DNA from: Phocaeicola plebeius
GTDB taxonomy: Bacteria > Bacteroidota > Bacteroidia > Bacteroidales > Bacteroidaceae
Direction of reading: 5' to 3'
Assembly: GCF_003437535.1 (NCBI RefSeq)
Contig: NZ_QSQT01000049.1
Coordinates: 1-21,281 of the forward strand
DNA length: 21,281 nt
The translations under genes and the position numbers were made by a program. Every line of letters starts with the position of its first letter. The first letter of the stretch is position 1. Shown piece after piece: positions 15,936-21,281 of this stretch. The notes beneath the pieces are model-generated. The model saw nothing but the letters and a program-made list of their open reading frames with translations. It was not told where the DNA came from and ran no database searches.

Positions 15936-16544
15936 ATGAGAATATTTATACTATATTGCTTGCTCCTTTTTCCACTTAGCTATGTCATAGCGGAAAATGG
16001 CTGTATGGAACAAAGTTCTGCAAAATATCATTCTTTGGCTGAACAAGATTCCCTTTATATAGAAACGGAAAAAACAGAATCTGAAATTCTATATAGGTTA
16101 TGTTTTAATCAGCAAGGTAAAAAGAATGTTGTTTTTGAGTTGAAAGCGGTAGATGATAGTAGTATTGACTTCATACAAAGCTATACAATCATGGGTGTAA
16201 GAAAGTTTGATAGCTTTGCTGTGTACGATAATGTAGCAGACGGAAATCGTTTTTTGTTTTTTGATTATGAAAGTCAAATTGCTTATATAACGCCTACTTG
16301 TTTTTCCGGTTTCTATCCGATATACAGTTCTGTGGACTTTTCAAAAATGGAAGTTTTGCTACAAAATGAACATTCTTGTTTGAAGTATCCAAGTGATACG
16401 TTAAGTATTGACAGTAAGGTGACTTATGTTCCATTTAACTGTAATAATCGAATCATAAAGGCAATTTTTGTTCTATACGCTCAAGTAGGAAAAGATAATA
16501 AATATTTAAAACGAAAGATAGCATCTGGCGATGCTCCTTTCTAA
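15936..16544 (+). CDS. Exported protein of unknown function (cassette)
   Basis: The 202-residue protein starts with a signal peptide (MRIFILYCLLLFPLSYVIAENG, cleavage near residue 19-20). The mature part is beta-rich with regular charged/aromatic strands (SLYIETEKTESEILYRLCFNQQ; KNVVFELKAVDDSSIDFIQSY) and no motif I recognise. It probably acts in the periplasm, which would suit immunity to a periplasm-acting effector. Its last residues (IASGDAPF) and stop are encoded by array site 7, so the reading frame runs through the hairpin. Single cassette between sites 6 and 7. Confidence 0.75.
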   Translation: MRIFILYCLLLFPLSYVIAENGCMEQSSAKYHSLAEQDSLYIETEKTESEILYRLCFNQQGKKNVVFELKAVDDSSIDFIQSYTIMGVRKFDSFAVYDNVADGNRFLFFDYESQIAYITPTCFSGFYPIYSSVDFSKMEVLLQNEHSCLKYPSDTLSIDSKVTYVPFNCNNRIIKAIFVLYAQVGKDNKYLKRKIASGDAPF

Positions 16545-16552
16545 CCATTATC
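16505..16552 (+). repeat. Array site 7 (GAAAG type), overlapping a CDS end
   Basis: Outer stem GAAAG (16513-16517)/CTTTC (16537-16541), inner stem AGCATC (16520-16525)/GATGCT (16530-16535), loop TGGC, unpaired AT left and C right. Right box TAACCATTATCAACC. The left box is weak here (TTTAAAAC). Confidence 0.9.
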
Positions 16553-16571
16553 AACCATAAAACGTAGAAAT

Positions 16572-17162
16572 ATGTACGAAGAATTTTTAGAAAAAAGCCT
16601 CAATAGTAAGAGGCAAGCAGTAGATGATACTTTTATTGCTAAATATGCTGATTTGTCTTATCCCGAACTGAATACTTTATGGCAGGAGGTCGGGTTGGGA
16701 AGTTATTGTAATGGGCTGTTTAAGCTCATTAATCCGTCCGATTATCAGGATGTGATAAACTCCTGTTTTGAAAAGGAGGATGACCAATCATTTCTACCAT
16801 TCATGTGTACGGCTTTCGGCGATCTCTTTGCCTATGTAAAGAATCCGAGACTGAATAATTACGTCGTTTATCTGAATGTCAGATACGGAACATATTTAAT
16901 ACTTCCTGCCAATCTTCGTGCGATTTTTAATAAGGTAATGGTAAATGAAAGTTTTTTGAAAGGCTGGTTTGATTTAGAAAATTATCCTGTAATACAAGAA
17001 AAACTCGGAACTCCAGATTATGATGAGTGTTTCGGATATTCTCTACTATTGGCTTTGGGAGGAAGTGAAGACATTGAAAACATCAAGATAGTTAAGACTA
17101 TTCCGTACATTGACATTTGTACCCAAACAATCGGCGAATTTGAAATTGCAGATAAATGGTGA
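16572..17162 (+). CDS. GAD-like / T6SS immunity (Tdi1-type, DUF1851) protein, copy 2
   Basis: The 196-residue close paralogue of the product of the gene at 12569 has the same length, the same GAD-like core (FIAKYADLSYPELNTLWQEVGLGSYCNGLFKLINPSDYQ) and the same C-terminal GTPDYDECFGYSLLLALGGSED. Differences cluster in the middle (EKEDDQSFLPFM; PANLRAIFNKVMVNESFLKG), which might set toxin specificity. The upstream site is of GAAAG type, unlike the one before copy 1, but the downstream site is of the same GCAGG type, as expected if each cassette carries its 3' site. Presumed cytoplasmic immunity protein. Confidence 0.85.
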   Translation: MYEEFLEKSLNSKRQAVDDTFIAKYADLSYPELNTLWQEVGLGSYCNGLFKLINPSDYQDVINSCFEKEDDQSFLPFMCTAFGDLFAYVKNPRLNNYVVYLNVRYGTYLILPANLRAIFNKVMVNESFLKGWFDLENYPVIQEKLGTPDYDECFGYSLLLALGGSEDIENIKIVKTIPYIDICTQTIGEFEIADKW

Positions 17163-17173
17163 ATATAGAATAG

Positions 17174-17224
17174 GTTGATAACGAAGCAGGATAACGGCAA
17201 GCCGTTCCCTGCTGAACCATTACT
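17174..17224 (+). repeat. Array site 8 (GCAGG type)
   Basis: Left box GTTGATAACGAA. Outer stem GCAGG (17186-17190)/CCTGC (17208-17212), inner stem AACGGC (17193-17198)/GCCGTT (17201-17206), loop AA, unpaired AT left and C right. Right box GAACCATTACTAAC. The hairpin is identical to those of sites 2 and 11. Confidence 0.9.
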
Positions 17225-17236
17225 AACAATAGAACG

Positions 17237-17704
17237 ATGAATAAAACCGTCCAATCCATAGTATCATTGACTGCTTTCAGTGCTTTACTGATAGCCATAA
17301 CATTATTTTGTGGTGGCTTAGGTTTTAGTCGTCTGTTCGAGATATATGGTATTATGGAATATTGCCTTTTAGGTTTACTTATTATTACAGATGTATTGCT
17401 AATCTACAAGGTCTATAAACTATATGCAATGCAGCCTAAAGTGATAATGTTATTGCTGGGCTTGGAATGTTGCTCTGTCATTTTGTGGCTTGCCTTTATC
17501 TGTATAGACCAAAGTCTATTAGATTGGCAAATTACAAACTTCATATTGCAAGCTGTCAATTTAGATGGTTTCACGGGAGATGAACGAGGATTGAATATGC
17601 TTGCAGTATTATGCGGCATTATTTATCCTCTTTGGGGGATTTGGTGTTTATTCACTGGATTGAAGTTTATAAATAAGTTAGTAACAACGAAAGATAGCAT
17701 CTGA
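17237..17704 (+). CDS. Four-helix membrane protein (cassette)
   Basis: The 155-residue protein has four clear membrane helices (IVSLTAFSALLIAITLFCGGLGF; IMEYCLLGLLIITDVLLIYKVY; VIMLLLGLECCSVILWLAFICI; LNMLAVLCGIIYPLWGIWCLF). No family recognised. It starts 15 bases after the right box of site 8. Its C-terminus (NKLVTTKDSI) and stop are encoded by array site 9: the left box reads as KLVTT and the loop TGAC supplies the stop. Inner-membrane location inferred. Confidence 0.75.
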   Translation: MNKTVQSIVSLTAFSALLIAITLFCGGLGFSRLFEIYGIMEYCLLGLLIITDVLLIYKVYKLYAMQPKVIMLLLGLECCSVILWLAFICIDQSLLDWQITNFILQAVNLDGFTGDERGLNMLAVLCGIIYPLWGIWCLFTGLKFINKLVTTKDSI

Positions 17705-17728
17705 CGATGCTCCTTTCTAACCATTATA
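17677..17728 (+). repeat. Array site 9 (GAAAG type), overlapping a CDS end
   Basis: Left box GTTAGTAACAA. Outer stem GAAAG (17689-17693)/CTTTC (17713-17717), inner stem AGCATC (17696-17701)/GATGCT (17706-17711), loop TGAC, unpaired AT left and C right. Right box TAACCATTATAAAC. Confidence 0.9.
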
Positions 17729-17742
17729 AACAGTAGCAATAT

Positions 17743-18102
17743 ATGATAGGATATTTATGGTATAAGACGGAGTACTTCACCCGACATTCAGATACAAGTA
17801 TGTATTCTTGGCATGTTCCAAGTGTGTTAAGTACCGTAATAATATTTTACGGAGTAGATATAGCTTTGATTTATTGGGCAGCTACAAGTGTTAATCCGGG
17901 ATCACTTTTTCTGCTTGCCTTTCCTCTTATATGGATTATTCTGTATGTCTATTATCATTATAAACGACGGTATTTGAAAATTCGAGAGGACGAATCGTAT
18001 GAGAAATATTCCAATATATGGGCTATTCTATTTTTAATATTACCGTTTATTATTCTAATTGTATTGCTGTTTATGGCAGATAAATTTTATATGCCATATT
18101 AA
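17743..18102 (+). CDS. Three-helix membrane protein (cassette)
   Basis: The 119-residue protein has a short polar N-terminus, two closely spaced membrane helices (VPSVLSTVIIFYGVDIALIYWAA; SLFLLAFPLIWIILYVYYHY), a charged cytoplasmic-type loop (KRRYLKIREDESYEKYSN), and a third helix (IWAILFLILPFIILIVLLFMA). Family not recognised. It fills one cassette between sites 9 and 10, with its start 15 bases after the right box of site 9. Confidence 0.75.
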   Translation: MIGYLWYKTEYFTRHSDTSMYSWHVPSVLSTVIIFYGVDIALIYWAATSVNPGSLFLLAFPLIWIILYVYYHYKRRYLKIREDESYEKYSNIWAILFLILPFIILIVLLFMADKFYMPY

Positions 18103-18120
18103 TCTTTTATAATAAAATAA

Positions 18121-18173
18121 GTTCATAACAAGGTTGAGATAACAGCTAACGCTGTTTCTCACCAAACCATTAG
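18121..18173 (+). repeat. Array site 10 (GAG type)
   Basis: Left box GTTCATAACAA. Outer stem GGT-GAG (18132-18134, 18136-18138; unpaired T between)/CTC-ACC (18158-18163), inner stem AACAGC (18141-18146)/GCTGTT (18151-18156), loop TAAC, unpaired AT left and T right. Right box AAACCATTAGC. Confidence 0.9.
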
Positions 18174-18188
18174 CGAAAACATATTAAG

Positions 18189-18758
18189 ATGAAACGGATA
18201 GAATTGTTTATGAATATGCTATACTATTGTAATTATATGATTTTTCATAAGGTACAAAAAGGTCTTGATTGGCTTGTTTTCTCTATATTGGACAATGTAT
18301 GTACACGAAAGTTCTGCAAAAGCAATGGTTACTGGAAATATGTAAACAACTTTAAGCAGATGTATAATAAATCGATGTGGTTTTCAGAAAATAAAAAGAA
18401 ACCGCCGGTTAAGATTCTTAGTATGGCAGACACAGGAATTATTTTATTTATTTGCATTAACTCGTTTACAATACTGATTAACTTACTTACAATACTGGAT
18501 GCTATAGCTATAAAAACAGATATAGAAGAATATGATTTTTTCAATAACAAAATGGTATTGGGATTACTAATAATTATTCTTTGTATAATGATATATTTTA
18601 CTTATCATGTTTTTATAGATAGGAACGATAAATATGTTTCTTATTTCAAGAAATTCAGGAAACAGAAATTTTGGAAACTATTTATATGGTATATACTATC
18701 TTATAGTATGTCTATGGCTTGTCTTGGTATAACTTTAAGGTTTATTCTGACAAAATAA
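18189..18758 (+). CDS. Membrane protein with three to four helices (cassette)
   Basis: The 189-residue protein has a long basic and aromatic N-terminal region (residues 1-80, with Cys-rich NVCTRKFCKSNGYWKY), then membrane helices GIILFICINSFTILINLLTIL, MVLGLLIIILCIMIYFTYHVF and LFIWYILSYSMSMACLGITL, with a basic loop (KKFRKQKFWK) between the last two. The loop-plus-final-helix arrangement resembles that of the product of the gene at 20768, which may be a distant relative. Family not recognised. Single cassette between sites 10 and 11. Confidence 0.75.
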   Translation: MKRIELFMNMLYYCNYMIFHKVQKGLDWLVFSILDNVCTRKFCKSNGYWKYVNNFKQMYNKSMWFSENKKKPPVKILSMADTGIILFICINSFTILINLLTILDAIAIKTDIEEYDFFNNKMVLGLLIIILCIMIYFTYHVFIDRNDKYVSYFKKFRKQKFWKLFIWYILSYSMSMACLGITLRFILTK

Positions 18759-18775
18759 TAGCAGAAAGAATATTT

Positions 18776-18823
18776 CACTAACAAAGCAGGATAACGGCAA
18801 GCCGTTCCCTGCTGAACCATTAG
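18776..18823 (+). repeat. Array site 11 (GCAGG type)
   Basis: Left box ACTAACAAA. Outer stem GCAGG (18786-18790)/CCTGC (18808-18812), inner stem AACGGC (18793-18798)/GCCGTT (18801-18806), loop AA, unpaired AT left and C right. Right box GAACCATTAGA. Confidence 0.9.
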
Positions 18824-18836
18824 ATATAATTGATTC

Positions 18837-19280
18837 ATGCGATATACAGTTAATATAATAGTGAGTATAAAGGACGTTATTAAAAAGATGGATATTGAAA
18901 TACCAGAGTACATTTCAAATATCCAGTCTTTCTATTTATATCTTAAAGAGAAATGTGATTTACCACAGGTTAATCAAGGTGAAGTCTGTATTTGCAGTAA
19001 GGATAAGAATAGAGATATAACTTTATTTGTCATAACTGATACCGAATCAGTTCTTTACTCTCCCTTTGAAGATATAAGTATGTTTGCTTCTATTTTTCCT
19101 CTTTATATTTCTTATTGTAGCACTATTGCACGAGCAGAAGAAATATTTCTCGCAAATGAAGGTTCTCACTATTATATGTGGCATGAAGGTTATGAAGATG
19201 AGTATTCAAAGTATGGAATCGCTAAAGAATTGGAAGAAGAATGGCTTCAAGAATACTGTTTATCTCCCAAGATTCCTTAA
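18837..19280 (+). CDS. Soluble protein of unknown function (cassette)
   Basis: The 147-residue cytoplasmic-type protein has no signal or membrane segment. The N-terminal half is strand/helix (RYTVNIIVSIKDVIKKMDIEIPEYISNIQSFYLYLKEKC), the middle has strands with charged turns (GEVCICSKDKNRDITLFVITDTESVLYSPFEDI), and the C-terminus is acidic (ANEGSHYYMWHEGYEDEYSKYGIAKELEEEWLQEY). I do not recognise the family; size and acidity fit a small immunity protein. Single cassette between sites 11 and 12, start 14 bases after the right box. Confidence 0.7.
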   Translation: MRYTVNIIVSIKDVIKKMDIEIPEYISNIQSFYLYLKEKCDLPQVNQGEVCICSKDKNRDITLFVITDTESVLYSPFEDISMFASIFPLYISYCSTIARAEEIFLANEGSHYYMWHEGYEDEYSKYGIAKELEEEWLQEYCLSPKIP

Positions 19281-19285
19281 ATATA

Positions 19286-19335
19286 TCTAACAAGGTCGAG
19301 ATAACAGCTAACGCTGTTTCTCACCAAACCATTAG
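19286..19335 (+). repeat. Array site 12 (GAG type)
   Basis: Left box TCTAACAA. Outer stem GGT-GAG (19294-19296, 19298-19300; unpaired C between)/CTC-ACC (19320-19325), inner stem AACAGC (19303-19308)/GCTGTT (19313-19318), loop TAAC, unpaired AT left and T right. Right box AAACCATTAG. Nearly identical to site 10. Confidence 0.9.
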
Positions 19336-19355
19336 TAATAAAGAAAGCAATTAAT

Positions 19356-19940
19356 ATGTACGATAAGTTTTTAGATAAGAGCCTAAACAGCACTCGCCAA
19401 ACGATAGATGATACTTTTATTGCAAAATATGCTAATGCGGTATCGGAACAAATAATCGAACTTTGGAAAGAAGTTGGACTTGGAACGTTTTGTGATGGAT
19501 TGTTCAGAATTATTAACCCCGATAAATATAAGACAATAGTAGATTATAGTTATCCTTTGTATGAATATGAAACAGCAACTCCATTTATGACAACTGTTTT
19601 TGGAGATATTTTTGCTTATGTTAAGAATCCCGTGATAGGAAATTATGTCGTATTCATCAATGTAAGATACGGAACATTCAAGATTTTATCCGAGAATGTT
19701 GATATACTATTGAATGTGGTAATTTTCAACAAAAGTTGTTTGGAATCATGGTTTTCCTTAAATAAATATCCTATGATAAAATCAGAAAAGGGTGTTCCTG
19801 CATTGGATGAATGTTACGGATACGTTCCAGCATTGGCATCGGGTGGTATAGAATCAATCGATAGTATCAAAATTCTAAAAGCTATTCCGTATATAGAAAT
19901 GTCACTCCAATTTATCGGGGATTTGAAGCGAGTGCGATAG
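19356..19940 (+). CDS. GAD-like / T6SS immunity (Tdi1-type, DUF1851) protein, copy 3
   Basis: This 194-residue product is the most diverged of the three paralogues. It keeps the opening (FLDKSLNSTRQTIDDTFIAKYAN), the GAD-like core (LWKEVGLGTFCDGLFRIINPDKY...FGDIFAYVKNP), VVFINVRYGTFKIL, and the C-terminal GVPALDECYGYVPALASGGIESIDSIKILKAIPYIEM. Divergence suggests recognition of a different toxin variant or a separate acquisition, not recent tandem duplication. It sits two sites away from the other copies' type pattern (upstream GAG, downstream GGG). Presumed cytoplasmic immunity protein. Confidence 0.85.
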   Translation: MYDKFLDKSLNSTRQTIDDTFIAKYANAVSEQIIELWKEVGLGTFCDGLFRIINPDKYKTIVDYSYPLYEYETATPFMTTVFGDIFAYVKNPVIGNYVVFINVRYGTFKILSENVDILLNVVIFNKSCLESWFSLNKYPMIKSEKGVPALDECYGYVPALASGGIESIDSIKILKAIPYIEMSLQFIGDLKRVR

Positions 19941-19947
19941 AATATAT

Positions 19948-19997
19948 TACTAACAAACCGGGATAACGTTTGACAGCGTTCCTTGCTGAACTATTAA
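19948..19997 (+). repeat. Array site 13 (GGG type, partly decayed)
   Basis: Left box ACTAACAAA. Inner stem AACGT (19965-19969)/GCGTT (19976-19980) with a terminal G-T pair, loop TTGACA. Outer GGG (19960-19962) can pair only with wobbles to CTT (19982-19984). Right box GAACTATTAATAA. Confidence 0.75.
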
Positions 19998-20011
19998 TAA
20001 TAATTGAACGT

Positions 20012-20440
20012 ATGAAAACAGTCATATCATTGCTTTTTTTACTGTTACTCATAATGCAAAGCTGCGGGTTCGTATATGAACGGCATCTTACAGGAAACTA
20101 TTACCTGATAGCGGTAGATACCAAGGAGGATATGGATGTGTGTTATCATCAGAAAAATGATTCACCCTATACGGGAATAACGGGAGCCAGTGTTTATGCA
20201 GTGGGATATGATGATAATTTTATTCTTGTCAAGGCATATCGTGCTTTTAAGGACAGCATGGGCATTTCCTTACCCCGTTATGATAAGGATACAACCGAAT
20301 ATTATATTATTCCCGTAAACAACACACAAAAAGCATGGGAAGCACAAGAAAATAAGTTTGGGGCATTCAGTAAAAAGGATTTTGAAGTCAAGCGGAAAGA
20401 ATTAGGTGTACCGGATGATATAACTTTTAAGGAGTTATAA
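20012..20440 (+). CDS. DUF3997-like lipoprotein (cassette)
   Basis: The 142-residue product starts MKTVISLLFLLLLIMQSC: signal peptide and lipobox with Cys18, so an exported lipoprotein. The mature part (GNYYLIAVD...SPYTGITGASVYAVGYDDNFILVKAYRA...EYYIIPVN...FGAFSKKDFEVKRKELGVPDDITF) matches by eye the short DUF3997-type lipoproteins. ATG 20012 is used; the longer frame from 19970 would translate array site 13. A remnant of a second copy of this gene's start lies at 12470. The next gene begins 22 bases downstream with no site between, so the two form one cassette. Periplasmic-side immunity is possible. Confidence 0.75.
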   Translation: MKTVISLLFLLLLIMQSCGFVYERHLTGNYYLIAVDTKEDMDVCYHQKNDSPYTGITGASVYAVGYDDNFILVKAYRAFKDSMGISLPRYDKDTTEYYIIPVNNTQKAWEAQENKFGAFSKKDFEVKRKELGVPDDITFKEL

Positions 20441-20461
20441 ATATATTATTAATGAGAAAAG

Positions 20462-20737
20462 ATGACGTCTTATGTCGTTTATTATCAGATTATTAGTGGT
20501 GACAATATCATTATAAATCCAAAATATAAAATAGATATGATAGCATGTGTAATAAATATGATACTTATAGCGGTTTCACTGTTGCTACTCTTTTTATTAA
20601 GAAAGAAGAAATATAAAGGTGTAAAGAAAATAATAATACTAACAATATGCTTTGTGACAGGTCTGTATATTTTGTTGCAAATAATTATGTTGCTATATTT
20701 CTTCTTAGGCGATTTCTCTGCAGAAGAATTATGGTAA
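20462..20737 (+). CDS. Small two-helix membrane protein (second gene of lipoprotein cassette)
   Basis: The 91-residue protein has two membrane helices (MIACVINMILIAVSLLLLFLLRKKK; IIILTICFVTGLYILLQIIMLLYFFLG) joined by a basic loop, with a polar N-terminus. The bases before the start (GAGAAAAG) form a possible ribosome binding site. No array site separates it from the lipoprotein gene, so the two probably work together or travel together. Family not recognised. Confidence 0.65.
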   Translation: MTSYVVYYQIISGDNIIINPKYKIDMIACVINMILIAVSLLLLFLLRKKKYKGVKKIIILTICFVTGLYILLQIIMLLYFFLGDFSAEELW

Positions 20738-20742
20738 AAATA

Positions 20743-20763
20743 TCACTAACAAAACTAATAATT
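20743..20763 (+). repeat. Hairpin-less array site scar
   Basis: The bases TCACTAACAAAACTAATAATT keep what looks like a left box (ACTAACAAA) joined directly to a right-box-like end (ACTAATAA), with the whole hairpin missing. It lies where a site is expected, between stop 20737 and start 20768. Confidence 0.45.
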
Positions 20764-20767
20764 CTTT

Positions 20768-21157
20768 ATGATTAAATTCTTTTTTGATGCGATGTATTAT
20801 CAGTTCTTTATATACAATAGGGATAAATTTAAGTTGGAAGATCCACATGAGAGAACAATATTACTATTCTGTGGAATATTATTTCTACCGATAATTGCAT
20901 TGATTTATCCATTGATAAAAGAGAATTTCAATTATGATTTGCCGTTTATTTTCTTTGTTCCAATATTTTATATTCTATATTATTTTTTTAATAGATATTA
21001 TGTAAGAAAGGGAAAGGGAATTGAGATAATACGAGAAAAACCTTTATTGTTTAAAAGCCAACGTTTATCGTTCATTATCTCTTGGATGGTTTACCCATTT
21101 TTAGCTGTATTGCTTTATTTCATGATAACACATCGGCATTGGCTGAAAATAATATAA
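20768..21157 (+). CDS. Four-helix membrane protein (last cassette)
   Basis: The 129-residue protein has an N-terminal aromatic region (MIKFFFDAMYYQFFIYNRDKF), then helices TILLFCGILFLPIIALIYPLI, LPFIFFVPIFYILYYFF and SFIISWMVYPFLAVLLYFMI, with basic loops (YYVRKGKG, KSQR). Family not recognised; the pattern resembles the product of the gene at 18189. It follows the hairpin-less scar by four bases and is followed by an intact site (14), after which the terminal inverted repeat cuts the array. Confidence 0.7.
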   Translation: MIKFFFDAMYYQFFIYNRDKFKLEDPHERTILLFCGILFLPIIALIYPLIKENFNYDLPFIFFVPIFYILYYFFNRYYVRKGKGIEIIREKPLLFKSQRLSFIISWMVYPFLAVLLYFMITHRHWLKII

Positions 21158-21170
21158 TAAAGATTTAATA

Positions 21171-21223
21171 GGTTGGTAACAACGAAAGAAAGCATCTGAC
21201 TATGCTCTTTTCTAACCATTAGC
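21171..21223 (+). repeat. Array site 14 (GAAAG type), at the array edge
   Basis: Left box GTTGGTAACAA. Outer stem GAAAG (21184-21188)/TTTTC (21208-21212, one G-T pair), inner stem AGCATC (21191-21196)/TATGCT (21201-21206), loop TGAC, unpaired AA left and C right. Right box TAACCATTAGC. The terminal inverted repeat starts five bases later, where the next cassette should begin. Confidence 0.9.
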
Positions 21224-21228
21224 ATTAA

Positions 21229-21280
21229 TACATATTCCGAAGCATACCCGTTCACTTTCCGGCAGCTTATTAGGGTATAA
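21229..21280 (-). repeat. Right copy of the 52-bp terminal inverted repeat
   Basis: This is the reverse complement of 1-52 with a single difference. It abuts the right flank of array site 14, so it interrupts the array exactly where a next cassette would start. Both copies have their inner ends (TACATATTCCG) facing the window. Confidence 0.9.
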
Positions 21281-21281
21281 A

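Larger units (their letters stand above)
12505..21228 (+). mobile_element. Integron-like array of immunity/membrane gene cassettes
   Basis: About sixteen small genes, all on one strand, are separated by repeats of a single design: left box GTTnnTAACAA, a two-part hairpin, right box AACCATTA, total about 50 bp. Genes start 10-30 bases after the right box and end just before or inside the next left box, so a repeat unit is one or two genes plus one site. Three cassettes are paralogues. Sites vary in stem sequence but keep complementarity. The region is more AT-rich than the left half. No integrase is present in the window. The layout resembles integron cassette arrays and the acquired interbacterial defence (rAID) arrays reported in Bacteroidales; identity with either is inference. 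Confidence 0.75.

Noticed and set aside
12505..21223. Array hairpins as intrinsic terminators
   Set aside because: None is followed by a T run; the 3' flank is the conserved AACCATTA box instead.
12505..21223. Classical class 1-type integron attC sites
   Set aside because: The boxes do not match the RYYYAAC/GTTRRRY core pair, and no integron integrase is present; only the general design is similar.

Overview
The window looks like chromosomal accessory DNA from a Bacteroidales bacterium, most likely a gut Bacteroides or Phocaeicola relative. Grounds: starts without clear Shine-Dalgarno sequences, a Bacteroidetes-type promoter (TAnnTTTG -7 box with an upstream TTG) ahead of the glycerate kinase, lipoproteins of the expected kind, and families common in that order (SUFU and GAD-like/Tdi1 immunity domains, DUF4026/DUF2314, YwqK/MORN proteins). 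No rRNA, tRNA, CRISPR, transposase or recombinase gene is visible. The window is bounded almost exactly by a 52-bp inverted repeat (1-52 and 21229-21280, one mismatch). The left copy beheads a gene and the right copy interrupts a repeat site.

Left part (1-1705, plus strand): an ATGA-overlapping trio of a 5'-truncated PD-(D/E)XK nuclease-like gene, a metallo-beta-lactamase/beta-CASP-like gene decayed by a frameshift and two apparent internal deletions, and an intact calcineurin-like phosphoesterase. Then (1724-8037, minus strand) a glycerate kinase plus lipoprotein operon behind a recognisable promoter inside a perfect palindrome, and a two-gene operon: a SUFU-like/rhomboid protease fusion followed by a DUF4026-DUF2314 protein with a TPR-like N-terminus. 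A 685-bp gene-poor stretch (8038-8722) contains five tandem 22-bp palindromic units. Downstream on the plus strand are a large TPR protein whose N-terminus resembles that of the DUF4026 protein, and a secreted MORN/YwqK-like protein.

Right part (about 12505-21228, all plus strand, AT-rich): an integron-like array of small gene cassettes. Fifteen or so short genes (three GAD-like/Tdi1 immunity paralogues, an Imm11/Imm43-like protein, a DUF3997-like lipoprotein, one exported protein, many small membrane proteins) are separated by about 50-bp sites of a single design: GTTnnTAACAA, a two-part hairpin, then AACCATTA. Across 14 hairpin-bearing sites the stem sequences differ but stay complementary, with unpaired AT on the left and one unpaired base on the right retained in most. 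This is compensatory covariation, as expected for a site recognised as a folded strand, like an integron attC, although the sequence does not match classical attC. The array also holds a truncated cassette remnant at its head and a hairpin-less scar.

Taken together this is an orphan interbacterial-immunity locus: immunity proteins and membrane proteins without cognate toxins, arranged as shuffleable cassettes. It recalls the acquired interbacterial defence loci (AID, and recombinase-associated rAID) reported in Bacteroidales. The recombinase that would act on it must lie outside this window. The structured sites are the most novel element seen here.
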